A DNA stretch of 64,000 nucleotides from Alcaligenaceae bacterium (GTDB lineage Bacteria; Pseudomonadota; Gammaproteobacteria; Burkholderiales; Burkholderiaceae_B): the NCBI GenBank assembly GCA_013416405.1, contig JACCET010000005.1:124001-188000 (forward strand), in the 5' to 3' direction. Every line of letters begins with the position of its first letter. The stretch's first letter is position 1. The notes under the pieces were generated by a model. It had not been told where the DNA came from, ran no database searches, and was given only the letters and a program-made list of their open reading frames with translations. Shown in pieces: positions 8,567-17,474 of this stretch. The position numbers were made by a program, and so were the translations under genes.

Positions 8567-10009
8567 ATGTCTTCGGCCGCCCACCCCGAATGGGATCAGG
8601 TTATGGTCGACATCGTCGACTACGCCCGTGAATACCAAATAACCTCCCCGCTTGCCTACGACACCGCCCGTAACTGCCTCATCGACACCCTGGGATGCGG
8701 CCTGGAAGCGCTGAAGTTTCCGGCCTGCACCAAGCTGCTTGGGCCCATACTGCCTGGCACGGTGGTACCCAACGGTGCCAAAGTGCCCGGAACGCAATTC
8801 CAACTTGATCCCGTCCAAGCCGCGTTCAACATTGGCGCCATGGTACGTTGGCTGGATTTCAACGACACCTGGCTGGCAGCCGAATGGGGACACCCCTCTG
8901 ACAACCTGGGCGCCATATTGGCCACGGCTGACTGGCTCTCGCGCTCTGCCGTTGCCGTTGGCAAGCCGCCGCTGACGATGCACGACGTCCTGACGGCCAT
9001 GATCAAGGCGCACGAAATCCAGGGCTGCATCGCACTGGAAAACTCATTCAACAAGGTAGGTCTTGATCACGTCGTATTGGTCAAAGTAGCCTCAACCGCG
9101 GTCGTTTCTTCCATGCTGGGCCTGAGCCGCCAAGAAGCGCTGAATGCCATGTCACTGGCCTGGGTCGACGGGCAAAGCCTGCGTACCTATCGCCATGCAC
9201 CCAATACCGGCAGCCGCAAAAGCTGGGCGGCCGGAGATGCCACCAGCAGGGCCGTGCACCTGGCGTTGATGGCCAAGACAGGCGAAATGGGGTACCCATC
9301 TGCCTTGTCGGCTCCAACCTGGGGGTTTTACGACGTGCTATTCAAGGGCCAAGCCTTCAGCTTCCAGCGCCCTTATGGCAGCTACGTGATGGAGAACATA
9401 CTGTTCAAGATCTCATTCCCCGCCGAGTTTCATTCGCAAACGGCCGTGGAATGCGCTATGGACATACACCAAAAACTGGCCCTGGCAGGAAAAACCAGTG
9501 ACGATATCCAGAAGATCACCATACGCACACACGAAGCCTGCCTGCGCATCATCGACAAAACGGGGCCGTTGAACAATCCAGCCGATCGCGATCACTGCAT
9601 ACAATATATGGTGGCGGTGCCACTGATCTTTGGCCGCCTGACGGCCGCCGACTATGAAGACGACATCGCTGCAGATCCACGCATTGATGCTTTGCGCGCC
9701 AAAATCACATGCATTGAAGACCCCGAGTTCACTGCCAGCTACCATAATCCGCAAGAGCGCTCGATAGCCAATGCCCTGACGGTGGAGCTGAACGACGGTA
9801 GCGTGCTGGACGAAGTAGTGAATCTTTACCCCATAGGACACAAGCGACGCCGCGACCAGGGCATTCCCTTGCTCGAGGTCAAGTTCCGCTCGCACCTTGC
9901 AGGCCGTTACCCTGCCCGGCAACAGCAGCGCATCATCGAAGCCTCACTGGATCAGGAAACGCTGGAGCGCATGCCCGTGCATGAATATATGGATTTATAC
10001 GTGATCTAG
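8567..10009 (+). CDS. prpD: 2-methylcitrate dehydratase, MmgE/PrpD family
   Basis: The MmgE/PrpD-family protein dehydrates 2-methylcitrate without an iron-sulfur cluster. At 480 residues it has the length of PrpD proper (about 483 in enterobacteria). The N-terminal region ARNCLIDTLGCGLEAL and the block MVRWLDFNDTW are typical, as is WAAGDATSRAVHLALMA further on. AGGAG lies upstream of ATG 8567. Together with acnD-prpF the cell carries both routes for the same dehydration, an arrangement known in some beta- and gammaproteobacteria. It is separated from prpF by the repeat element, so its promoter may differ. Confidence 0.9.
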   Translation: MSSAAHPEWDQVMVDIVDYAREYQITSPLAYDTARNCLIDTLGCGLEALKFPACTKLLGPILPGTVVPNGAKVPGTQFQLDPVQAAFNIGAMVRWLDFNDTWLAAEWGHPSDNLGAILATADWLSRSAVAVGKPPLTMHDVLTAMIKAHEIQGCIALENSFNKVGLDHVVLVKVASTAVVSSMLGLSRQEALNAMSLAWVDGQSLRTYRHAPNTGSRKSWAAGDATSRAVHLALMAKTGEMGYPSALSAPTWGFYDVLFKGQAFSFQRPYGSYVMENILFKISFPAEFHSQTAVECAMDIHQKLALAGKTSDDIQKITIRTHEACLRIIDKTGPLNNPADRDHCIQYMVAVPLIFGRLTAADYEDDIAADPRIDALRAKITCIEDPEFTASYHNPQERSIANALTVELNDGSVLDEVVNLYPIGHKRRRDQGIPLLEVKFRSHLAGRYPARQQQRIIEASLDQETLERMPVHEYMDLYVI

Positions 10010-10119
10010 GCGTCGCTACCCCTGTACCGGTCAAGATACTGTCGTGCAGAAGATGACCGGGCGTGTATCGGTACAATGCTAGCTCGCCGTAATACTCCCG
10101 CACTACTGACTACTTCGCC

Positions 10120-10515
10120 ATGTTTGACACCATTGTTTTTTACGCCCTGCCTTTATCCTTTACGCTGCTGGTTGCCTGCGCCCTGACCGCCCTGGTATCG
10201 GCCGGCGTACTGTTTATGTTTCGGCTGCGCATCACCAACCAGACCTTGAAACATCCCTATCTGGATAAGTTCTCCTGGGCTCGCTTCCCACTGACCATCA
10301 AGGTGGCCATTTTGCTGGACTACTTCCTGCGTCTGGCTTTTCCGAAATCCAAATTCTGGATTATTGGCGATGCCAATCACCGCCTGGCCCATGTGCAGCC
10401 AGAGGACGTTTCAGCCCATATCAAATGGCCGCTGATGGGTTTATGGGGCGGTTGCTTTATAGGGCTGGTCGCCATGCTGGTGCTATGGTCCATGATCATC
10501 ATTAAAATGGTCTGA
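10120..10515 (+). CDS. Small membrane protein of unknown function
   Basis: A 131-residue product with two clear membrane segments: residues about 7-35 (hydrophobic, near the N-terminus) and about 107-130 at the C-terminus. The middle part is soluble and basic (LDKFSWARFPLTIKVA). I do not recognise a family. Reading direction and GC use match the neighbours, and the frame has no competing gene, so a real gene is likely. It stands alone between prpD and the GNAT-like gene. Confidence 0.65.
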   Translation: MFDTIVFYALPLSFTLLVACALTALVSAGVLFMFRLRITNQTLKHPYLDKFSWARFPLTIKVAILLDYFLRLAFPKSKFWIIGDANHRLAHVQPEDVSAHIKWPLMGLWGGCFIGLVAMLVLWSMIIIKMV

Positions 10516-10620
10516 GCGTCGTTAGCGTTGCGGGCAAGCTCACGCATCCAGCACCATCAATCGCCAGTACAGAACATCACATACACTGAACATCCACATC
10601 CAACGATGGAGTTGCACACC

Positions 10621-10896
10621 ATGAGCCGTGCCATACAGCATAATCAAGCCGAAAAGCGTTTTGAATGGATAGAAGACGGCGTGGCCAGCGAAATGGTTTA
10701 CGAGCTTCAGAACGGCGTCATGTCCATCCTGCATACCGGCGTTCCCGAGGCTGTGGGTGGACGCGGTATTGCTGCCGACCTGGCCCAGGCAGCGCTTAAT
10801 ACCGCCCGCGAACAGGGGTGGCTGGTGCGTCCGGTTTGCTCTTATGTCGACGCATATATCCGGAAAAACCCGGAATATCAGCCGCTGCTGGCCTGA
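10621..10896 (+). CDS. Small GNAT-like N-acetyltransferase (COG2388 type)
   Basis: A 91-residue protein of the short Gcn5-related family (YjdJ/NATD1-like). The pattern LHTGVPEAVGGRGIAADLAQAAL matches the acetyl-CoA-binding Q/RxxGxG/A region (VGGRGIA) and VCSYVDAYIRKNPEY the usual C-terminal strand-helix. The substrate is unknown for most members. I chose ATG 10621, preceded by GGAG; in-frame starts at 10528 and 10606 lack a better site and extend beyond the family length. Confidence 0.8.
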   Translation: MSRAIQHNQAEKRFEWIEDGVASEMVYELQNGVMSILHTGVPEAVGGRGIAADLAQAALNTAREQGWLVRPVCSYVDAYIRKNPEYQPLLA

Positions 10897-10974
10897 CTTT
10901 TCCGGCAGGGTTCTACCGGTGTCCTGACTCTATTTCCCCTCATTTCTCCTTTACGCCACAGTCCTAGCCTTCAG

Positions 10975-10995
10975 GTCTTATATAAGATATAAGAC
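10975..10995. promoter_or_regulatory. Operator-like palindrome upstream of acnB
   Basis: GTCTTATAT-AAG-ATATAAGAC is a perfect inverted repeat with 9-bp arms, ending 2 bp before the acnB -35 hexamer. Its AT-rich dyad form resembles GntR-type operators on TCA-cycle genes in betaproteobacteria; the regulator is not in this window. Confidence 0.6.
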
Positions 10996-10997
10996 AT

Positions 10998-11026
10998 TTG
11001 CTTCCAGCGCTGCTTGCCTCTACAAT
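10998..11026 (+). promoter_or_regulatory. Sigma70 promoter of acnB
   Basis: TTGCTT at 10998-11003, a 17-bp spacer and TACAAT at 11021-11026. The predicted start near 11033 leaves a leader of about 40 nt before ATG 11075. Confidence 0.6.
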
Positions 11027-11074
11027 TGAGGGGACGCTTCATTCCCATCTCTCTTAGAATCAAGGGCATGCACC

Positions 11075-13666
11075 ATGCTGGAAACTTATCGCCAACACGT
11101 TGCCGAACGCGCCGCGTTGGGCATACCTCCCCTTGCGCTGTCTGCGCAACAAACTGCTGATCTGATCGAACTGCTCAAGGCTCCGCCCGCTGGCGAAGCA
11201 GCCTTTCTGGTCGACCTGTTTACTCACCGCGTACCGGCCGGTGTCGATGACGCCGCCAAGGTCAAGGCCTCTTACCTGGCAGCCATTGCGCTGGGCAAGG
11301 AAACCTGTGCACTCATCGACCGCAAGCACGCCACCGAGTTGCTGGGCACCATGCTGGGCGGCTACAACATCGGCCCGCTGATCGATCTGCTCGACAACGA
11401 CGAGCTGGCTCCCGTTGCAGCTGAAGGCCTGAAGAAAACACTGCTGGTGTTCGATGCCTTCCACGACATTCAGGATAAAGCCGCCAAGGGCAACCAATAC
11501 GCACAGGCTGTTTTGCAAAGCTGGGCCGACGCAGAGTGGTTCACACGCAATCCGGAAGTGCCTGAAAGCCTGACCATTACCGTGTTCAAGGTACCGGGCG
11601 AAACCAATACCGACGATCTTTCGCCGGCACCCGATGCCACCACCCGTCCCGATATCCCGCTGCACGCCTTGGCCATGCTCAAGAACCGCCGCGACGGCGC
11701 TGCATTCGAGCCAGAAGAAGACGGCAAGCGCGGCCCTATCAAATTCATCGAATCCCTGAAAGAAAAAGGCCATCTGGTCGCCTACGTGGGCGACGTGGTG
11801 GGTACCGGCTCGTCGCGCAAATCAGCCACCAACTCAGTCTTGTGGTTCACAGGTGAAGACATCCCCTTCGTGCCGAACAAGCGCTTTGGTGGCGTATGCC
11901 TGGGCAATAAGATTGCCCCCATCTTCTATAACACCATGGAAGACGCAGGTGCGCTGCCCATCGAGCTGGACGTTTCCAAAATGGAAATGGGCGATGTTAT
12001 TGAACTGCGCCCCTACGAAGGCAAGGCGCTTAAGAATGGCGAAGTCATCGCCGAGTTCCAGGTCAAGTCCGACGTCTTGTTCGATGAAGTCCGTGCTGGC
12101 GGCCGTATTCCGCTGATCATCGGACGCGGCCTGACCGCCCGGGCACGCGAAGCCCTGGGCCTGCCCGTTTCCACGCTATTCCGCCTGCCGCAAAATCCTG
12201 TCGATTCCGGCAAGGGCTATTCGCTGGCACAGAAAATGGTCGGCCGCGCCTGCGGCTTGCCTGAAGGCCAGGGCGTACGTGCCGGCACTTATTGCGAACC
12301 GAAAATGACATCGGTCGGCAGCCAGGACACCACTGGCCCCATGACGCGCGACGAGCTCAAAGACCTGGCTTGCCTGGGCTTTTCAGCTGACCTGGTCATG
12401 CAGTCCTTCTGCCATACCGCTGCCTATCCCAAGCCTGTCGACGTCAAGACTCACCACGAGCTGCCTGAGTTCATCAGCACCCGTGGCGGGGTTTCCTTGC
12501 GCCCCGGCGACGGCATCATCCACTCGTGGTTGAACCGCATGCTGTTGCCCGACACCGTGGGTACCGGTGGCGACTCGCACACCCGTTTCCCCATAGGCAT
12601 CAGCTTCCCGGCCGGCTCTGGCCTGGTGGCATTTGCCGCTGCCACGGGTGTTATGCCCCTGGACATGCCTGAATCGGTGCTGGTGCGCTTCAAGGGCGAA
12701 TTGCAGCCCGGCGTAACCTTGCGCGACCTGGTCAACGCCATTCCGCTGTATGCCATCAAGCAAGATCTGCTGACCGTTGCCAAGCAAGGCAAAAAGAACA
12801 TCTTCTCGGGCCGCATCCTTGAAATCGAAGGCTTGCCCAACCTGAAGATCGAACAGGCATTCGAGCTGTCCGACGCGTCGGCTGAACGCTCGGCCGCAGG
12901 CTGCAGTGTGCGCCTGAACAAAGAGCCCATCATCGAATACATCACCAGCAATATCACGCTGCTGAAATGGATGATCGCCAATGGCTACGAAGACGAGCGC
13001 ACGCTGGGCCGCCGTATCAAGGCTATGCAAGCCTGGCTCGACAATCCCCAATTGCTCGAACCCGACGCTGACGCCGAATACGCAGCGGTCATTGAAATCG
13101 ACCTGGCCGACGTGCACGAGCCCATCGTTGCCTGCCCGAACGACCCTGACGATGTGAAAACGCTGTCCGACGTCTCTGGCACTGTCATCGATGAAGTCTT
13201 CATCGGCAGCTGCATGACCAATATCGGCCACTTCCGCGCGGCATCCAAGCTGCTGGAAGGCAAACGCGACATTCCCACCAAGCTGTGGATGGCTCCTCCC
13301 ACCAAAATGGATCAAAAGCAGCTGACTGAAGAAGGTCACTACGGCGTCTTGGGCGGTGCCGGTGCACGCATGGAAATGCCAGGCTGCTCTTTGTGCATGG
13401 GTAACCAGGCACAAGTGCGTGAAGGCGCCACGGTCATGTCCACCAGCACCCGTAACTTCCCGAACCGCCTGGGCAAGAACTCGAATGTGTTCCTGGGTTC
13501 GGCAGAGCTGGCCGCCATTTGCTCGCGTCTGGGTCGCATTCCCACTCGCGAGGAATACATGGCCGACATGGGCCTGCTCAGCGACAACGGTGATCAAATT
13601 TACCGCTACATGAACTTCGACCAGATCGAAGACTTCCAGGAAATCGCCGACTCAGTCGACATCTGA
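11075..13666 (+). CDS. acnB: Aconitate hydratase B / 2-methylisocitrate dehydratase
   Basis: Main TCA-cycle aconitase; in propionate metabolism it also rehydrates cis-2-methylaconitate to 2-methylisocitrate, linking it to the prp genes upstream. At 863 residues it matches AcnB rather than AcnA/AcnD. It has the AcnB-only N-terminal HEAT-like domain, the swivel domain with [12 protein letters not shown] near residue 250, and [4Fe-4S] ligands Cys713 ([12 protein letters not shown]) and Cys771/Cys774 ([10 protein letters not shown]). Single-gene unit with its own promoter, an operator-like palindrome and a strong terminator. Confidence 0.97.
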   Translation: MLETYRQHVAERAALGIPPLALSAQQTADLIELLKAPPAGEAAFLVDLFTHRVPAGVDDAAKVKASYLAAIALGKETCALIDRKHATELLGTMLGGYNIGPLIDLLDNDELAPVAAEGLKKTLLVFDAFHDIQDKAAKGNQYAQAVLQSWADAEWFTRNPEVPESLTITVFKVPGETNTDDLSPAPDATTRPDIPLHALAMLKNRRDGAAFEPEEDGKRGPIKFIESLKEKGHLVAYVGDVVGTGSSRKSATNSVLWFTGEDIPFVPNKRFGGVCLGNKIAPIFYNTMEDAGALPIELDVSKMEMGDVIELRPYEGKALKNGEVIAEFQVKSDVLFDEVRAGGRIPLIIGRGLTARAREALGLPVSTLFRLPQNPVDSGKGYSLAQKMVGRACGLPEGQGVRAGTYCEPKMTSVGSQDTTGPMTRDELKDLACLGFSADLVMQSFCHTAAYPKPVDVKTHHELPEFISTRGGVSLRPGDGIIHSWLNRMLLPDTVGTGGDSHTRFPIGISFPAGSGLVAFAAATGVMPLDMPESVLVRFKGELQPGVTLRDLVNAIPLYAIKQDLLTVAKQGKKNIFSGRILEIEGLPNLKIEQAFELSDASAERSAAGCSVRLNKEPIIEYITSNITLLKWMIANGYEDERTLGRRIKAMQAWLDNPQLLEPDADAEYAAVIEIDLADVHEPIVACPNDPDDVKTLSDVSGTVIDEVFIGSCMTNIGHFRAASKLLEGKRDIPTKLWMAPPTKMDQKQLTEEGHYGVLGGAGARMEMPGCSLCMGNQAQVREGATVMSTSTRNFPNRLGKNSNVFLGSAELAAICSRLGRIPTREEYMADMGLLSDNGDQIYRYMNFDQIEDFQEIADSVDI

Positions 13667-13694
13667 TGACCTGAACGGCCATTCGGCCACGATC

Positions 13695-13727
13695 GCTCTC
13701 GGTGCAAAGCACCGGGAGCTTTTTTTT
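13695..13727 (+). terminator. Rho-independent terminator of acnB
   Basis: GCTCTCGGTGC-AAA-GCACCGGGAGC forms an 11-bp stem with one G-U pair, followed by eight T. Confidence 0.9.
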
Positions 13728-13815
13728 GTCCTGAATACACGCATGCCCTAGCACCTTGCACAAGAGGGAAAGCGGTACACTAGGACGATTATCCGCATTA
13801 CTTTTGACGCAACAT

Positions 13816-15018
13816 ATGCCTGCTACTACGCTGCCCCGTCTGTCCCGCGATGCACAGCGTCTTCTGAGCCTCACCGAAGCGCTGTCTCGTTCAGGAAGCC
13901 GACTGGAAGATATTTACTGGGAAGACCTGCTGGCCGTTCAGCTGAACAAGCTACTACTCGGCAAGAAAAACAAAATAGTCGAAACCGCACTGGATCATTT
14001 GCTGGTCACCGATATCAACGCCTACGAGATTCTGGTAGAACAAGCCGAAACCCTGTCCGAGTCTACCCGTCTTGTACACGAGGGCAATGAATACGATGTC
14101 TTGCTGTTCTCGGCGCCCTTGGTCGCCTGGACGCGTTACCAGCTTCCCCAGGGCGAGCTCACCACCGGGCAGGTCACTGACTTGATCGCCCACATGCAGG
14201 CCAGTGTCGCGGCGCCAGATGCACGTCTGGCCATTATTCCCAGACTGGTCAATTTTGACCAAATGCCTCAGTCCTTTCAGGAAACTCGTTCCTGGATTCA
14301 GCAGCTTGCCCACCAGGCGCTGGATATGTCAGGCGAAGCACAGCCCATCAAACTTGATGGCGAAATAGATAGTCTGCTGGCTGACGCACGCTTTCTGGTC
14401 GGCGCCATCGTCGTTCCCAAAGGTCAGCCCCTGTTCCGTTGGCAGATCAAGCAAGACGCTAACACCTTTATTTCTCGCCAGCAGTGCCACGAAGACTGGG
14501 CACACGGCAGTGCAACCATACTGGCACCCCTGTTTACGGGCTGTCATGTTGAGTTCCTGCAACCCGACGCATACTATGTCAATAGTCGTGAAGCAGACCG
14601 GCGCATACGCCCACTGGCCTTGAAGGCGGCCGTCACTTGGCTGCAGAGTGCCGCGCAATTGTCCGGAGGCGAGCTCCTCGCCGTCATTGCCGGCTGCGGC
14701 GACAGCGGCATAGAAGAATATCGCATAGGCTTCAGCCCTCGCCAGAGCAACGAAGTGATCTACGGTTGCATCTGGCCTGTACTCAGCAAAGAAGAAGCTG
14801 CCTCCGATAGCATGCATGACGGCCATGTCGATGTGCCTGACGAAATCTCAGACCTGCTCAAGGAAATGGGCGTTTCCGATATTCGGCGTTTGCCCGGTGT
14901 ATATGCTCCCGAGTTCTGCGACGACTGCGGCGCGCCTTTCTTTCCCAATGCCCTGGGTGAAATGCTGCACCCTGAACTTCCCGAAGAAACTGACCTGACT
15001 CCCATACACTTTCATTGA
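13816..15018 (+). CDS. DUF2863 family protein
   Basis: A 400-residue member of DUF2863, a family of unknown function found mainly in Burkholderiales. The N-terminus LSRDAQRLLSLTEALSRSGSRLEDIYWE is characteristic, and the C-terminus has a CDDCG motif (a possible metal site) followed by an acidic tail. I chose ATG 13816 (MPATTLPRLSRDA) because the family starts here; an in-frame ATG at 13756 would add 20 atypical residues just after the acnB terminator. Its stop directly abuts the earP start (TGA-ATG), so it is probably co-transcribed with earP and perhaps efp. Confidence 0.85.
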   Translation: MPATTLPRLSRDAQRLLSLTEALSRSGSRLEDIYWEDLLAVQLNKLLLGKKNKIVETALDHLLVTDINAYEILVEQAETLSESTRLVHEGNEYDVLLFSAPLVAWTRYQLPQGELTTGQVTDLIAHMQASVAAPDARLAIIPRLVNFDQMPQSFQETRSWIQQLAHQALDMSGEAQPIKLDGEIDSLLADARFLVGAIVVPKGQPLFRWQIKQDANTFISRQQCHEDWAHGSATILAPLFTGCHVEFLQPDAYYVNSREADRRIRPLALKAAVTWLQSAAQLSGGELLAVIAGCGDSGIEEYRIGFSPRQSNEVIYGCIWPVLSKEEAASDSMHDGHVDVPDEISDLLKEMGVSDIRRLPGVYAPEFCDDCGAPFFPNALGEMLHPELPEETDLTPIHFH

Positions 15019-16131
15019 ATGGACCGACTCAGCATCGATATCTTTTGCCGGGTAGTCGATAACTTTGGTGATATCGGTGTGTGCTGGCGCCTGGCCAAAC
15101 AGCTGGCCCACACATCTGCTGTAAAGGCTGTGCGTCTTTGGGTAGACGACTTACACAGTTTTGCCCGCATCGAACCAAGGCTGAATGCCGCTACTGCCGG
15201 AGCCTCAGTAGATGAAGTAGCCATCGTGCACTGGACACCGTCGCCACCCGACCTTGTGCCACATGATGTCGTCATAGAGGCCTTTGCCTGCGATCCGCCT
15301 CCCCGCTTTATTGAGCGCATGGTGGAACAGGACAGCCTCTGGATCAATCTGGAATACCTGAGCGCCGAACCATGGGTCGAGTCGTGTCACGCCCTGCCTT
15401 CGTTACAAGCCAACGGCCTGTCAAAAGCTTTCTTCTTTCCTGGATTCACGCCGGTCACCGGCGGACTGCTGCACGAACCAAATTTGTTGTTGGACAGGGA
15501 TGCCTGGCTTGCTGAACCTGCTTTACGGGATGGTCTGCTGCGCAACATCGGCCTGCCCGAACCTCATATAGCCGCATTGCTTAGCGGTGCACGCCAGATT
15601 TTATTGTTCGCCTATCCACAAGTTCCGGCTACCAGTTTGCTGCAAGCCCTGGCCAGCCAGGCAACTCCATCCGTCATCCTGGTGCCCACCGGCGTCTGCC
15701 CGGATCTGGCTCGCGGGCAGCACGGCGCAGCCTACGTCCACGACATACCGTTCGTGGATCAGCCCAGCTTTGACCGTTTGTTGTGGAGTAGCGACTTGAA
15801 CTGTGTGCGCGGTGAAGACTCACTGGTACGTGCCCTATGGGCTGGCAAGCCTCTGCTCTGGCATATATATCCGCAGGATGACAATGCCCACATGGCAAAG
15901 CTGGACGCATGGCTTGCCCTGTCGCCCTTTCAACCACTGATCGCCGACGTGATGAGGGCCTGGAACCAATCTTCTACCCAGTCCAGCACCACATTGCTAC
16001 GGCAGGCTCTGGCGCCGCACGCCTGGGCTGAGTGGCAAGCCGGCAGTGCACACTGGACCCGGCAGTTGGCGCAACTACCGGACCTGGCCGGTGCACTGGT
16101 GAGTTTCTGCCTTCAACGCAAAGAGTCATGA
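15019..16131 (+). CDS. earP: EarP, EF-P arginine rhamnosyltransferase
   Basis: Transfers rhamnose from dTDP-rhamnose to Arg32 of elongation factor P, which activates EF-P for translation of polyproline stretches. The 370-residue protein has the GT-B-type EarP N-terminus FCRVVDNFGDIGVCWRL with the catalytic Asp residues, and the nucleotide-sugar site RGEDSLVRALWAGKPLLWHIYPQ. It begins at the base after the DUF2863 stop and is followed 190 bp later by efp, the usual pairing. dTDP-rhamnose synthesis genes are not in this window. Confidence 0.95.
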   Translation: MDRLSIDIFCRVVDNFGDIGVCWRLAKQLAHTSAVKAVRLWVDDLHSFARIEPRLNAATAGASVDEVAIVHWTPSPPDLVPHDVVIEAFACDPPPRFIERMVEQDSLWINLEYLSAEPWVESCHALPSLQANGLSKAFFFPGFTPVTGGLLHEPNLLLDRDAWLAEPALRDGLLRNIGLPEPHIAALLSGARQILLFAYPQVPATSLLQALASQATPSVILVPTGVCPDLARGQHGAAYVHDIPFVDQPSFDRLLWSSDLNCVRGEDSLVRALWAGKPLLWHIYPQDDNAHMAKLDAWLALSPFQPLIADVMRAWNQSSTQSSTTLLRQALAPHAWAEWQAGSAHWTRQLAQLPDLAGALVSFCLQRKES

Positions 16132-16321
16132 CACGCATCGTGCAATGAGCATCCACGGCTTTATCTGGTTTTCAGGATGCCTGCGCCAAAAACTTCGTGC
16201 GTGATGCAGTGCTTGAAGCGCATTGGCCCCGAAACGGTTAAAATGCCAGGTTTAGTGAGTCTTGCTTCGGCCCGGCAGCTGTATCTGGCGGAGCACTTGA
16301 AACCCCGGAGTTTTTAAATTT

Positions 16322-16879
16322 ATGAAAACCGCACAAGAACTGCGCGTTGGTAACGTCGTGATGGTCGGCAACGAGCCATTGGTCGTACAGAAAACCGAAT
16401 ACAACAAATCAGGTCGCAGCTCGGCCGTCGTTAAGCTGAAATTCAAAAATTTGCTGACAGGCTCTGGCAGCGAATCGGTTTCCAAGGCAGACGAAAAATT
16501 TGAAATTGTCACGCTGGATAATAAGGAATGTACGTACTCCTACTTTGCCGACCCCATGTATGTATTCATGGACACAGAGTACAACCAGTACGAAGTTGAA
16601 GCCGAAAGCATGGGCGACGCGCTGAACTACCTTGAAGAAGGCATGACAGTAGAAGTCGTGTTCTACGACGGTCGCGCCATCTCGGTTGCCTTGCCCACCA
16701 TAGTCGTACGCGAAATTATCTACACCGAACCTGCCGTCAAGGGCGATACGTCGGGCAAAGTACTTAAGCCCGCCAAGATCAACACAGATATGGAAATCGC
16801 TGTGCCGCTGTTCTGCAACATCGGCGACAAAATCGAAATCGATACCCGCACCAACGAATACCGTAGCCGGGTGATGTAA
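16322..16879 (+). CDS. efp: Elongation factor P
   Basis: Ribosome-binding factor that relieves stalling at consecutive prolines. It has 185 residues in three domains (KOW-like N-terminal, two OB-type). The tip of the first loop reads NKSGRSSAV with Arg at position 32, the form modified by EarP-type rhamnosylation, in contrast to Lys34 in the EpmA type. This agrees with earP being next door. A bidirectional terminator follows. Confidence 0.97.
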   Translation: MKTAQELRVGNVVMVGNEPLVVQKTEYNKSGRSSAVVKLKFKNLLTGSGSESVSKADEKFEIVTLDNKECTYSYFADPMYVFMDTEYNQYEVEAESMGDALNYLEEGMTVEVVFYDGRAISVALPTIVVREIIYTEPAVKGDTSGKVLKPAKINTDMEIAVPLFCNIGDKIEIDTRTNEYRSRVM

Positions 16880-16906
16880 AAAAAGCGGCCTTAGCCGCTT
16901 TTTTTA
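16878..16906. terminator. Bidirectional terminator between efp and the DUF1178 gene
   Basis: A-rich run, GCGGC-CTTA-GCCGC stem, then seven T; the A tract gives a T tract on the other strand, so it can serve both converging genes. Confidence 0.85.
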
Positions 16907-16924
16907 TCTGATGCCCACGCTTAT

Positions 16925-17401
16925 CTACTGCAAGCGCTCATCGTCCAGAAAATCAGGTATGGGCATCACATTGATGCCATCCTGAGCCAACTCTTCACGC
17001 TCTTGCTGCGTGGCAACGCCGCGTATGGCGCGCTCTTGGGTTTCGCCGTCGTGCATGCTGCGCACTTCCTGAGCGAAACGCACGCCCACATCTTCAGTAT
17101 TGCGTATGATCTGGCGAACATGCTGCAGCACTTGAGCCTGCAACTGCGCCATTTGTCCCGTACTGGGCGCTGCCACGGCACCGCTGGCCCCGGCGGCGGG
17201 CTCGGCCGACCCCTTGATATGACTGACGTTCAGCCGAGGCGCCGAGAGTTTTTTGCTGATCTGTTGACTATTGCACACAGGGCAGCTGAGCAGGCCCCTG
17301 GCCTGCTGCGATTCGTAGTTATCAGCCGAGCTGAACCAGCCTTCAAAGACGTGGCTCCGGTCGCACTGAAGATCAAAGACTTTTAGTGACATATCAACCA
17401 T
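16925..17401 (-). CDS. DUF1178 family zinc-ribbon-like protein
   Basis: A 158-residue protein of DUF1178, function unknown. The start region LKVFDLQCDRSHVFEGWFSSADNYESQ is the family hallmark. One CPVC pair (about residue 41) with an upstream Cys suggests a metal-binding ribbon. The middle is low-complexity Ala/Gly. Two near starts exist: ATG 17401 and ATG 17392; the second fits the family better. It lies at the end of the yej-like minus-strand genes, 73 bp after them, and may be transcribed with them. Confidence 0.85.
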   Translation of the reverse strand: MVDMSLKVFDLQCDRSHVFEGWFSSADNYESQQARGLLSCPVCNSQQISKKLSAPRLNVSHIKGSAEPAAGASGAVAAPSTGQMAQLQAQVLQHVRQIIRNTEDVGVRFAQEVRSMHDGETQERAIRGVATQQEREELAQDGINVMPIPDFLDDERLQ

Positions 17402-17474
17402 ATGCGGGCGTAGTGCCCGAATTCAAGATGCAAAGCGCGTGCCACGGGAATGTGCCTTGTATGCTTTGCCGTCA

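Noticed and set aside
12383-13597. 404-codon frame on the minus strand inside acnB
   Set aside because: Shadow of acnB, whose iron-sulfur ligands are coded on the plus strand; no domain in the antisense product.
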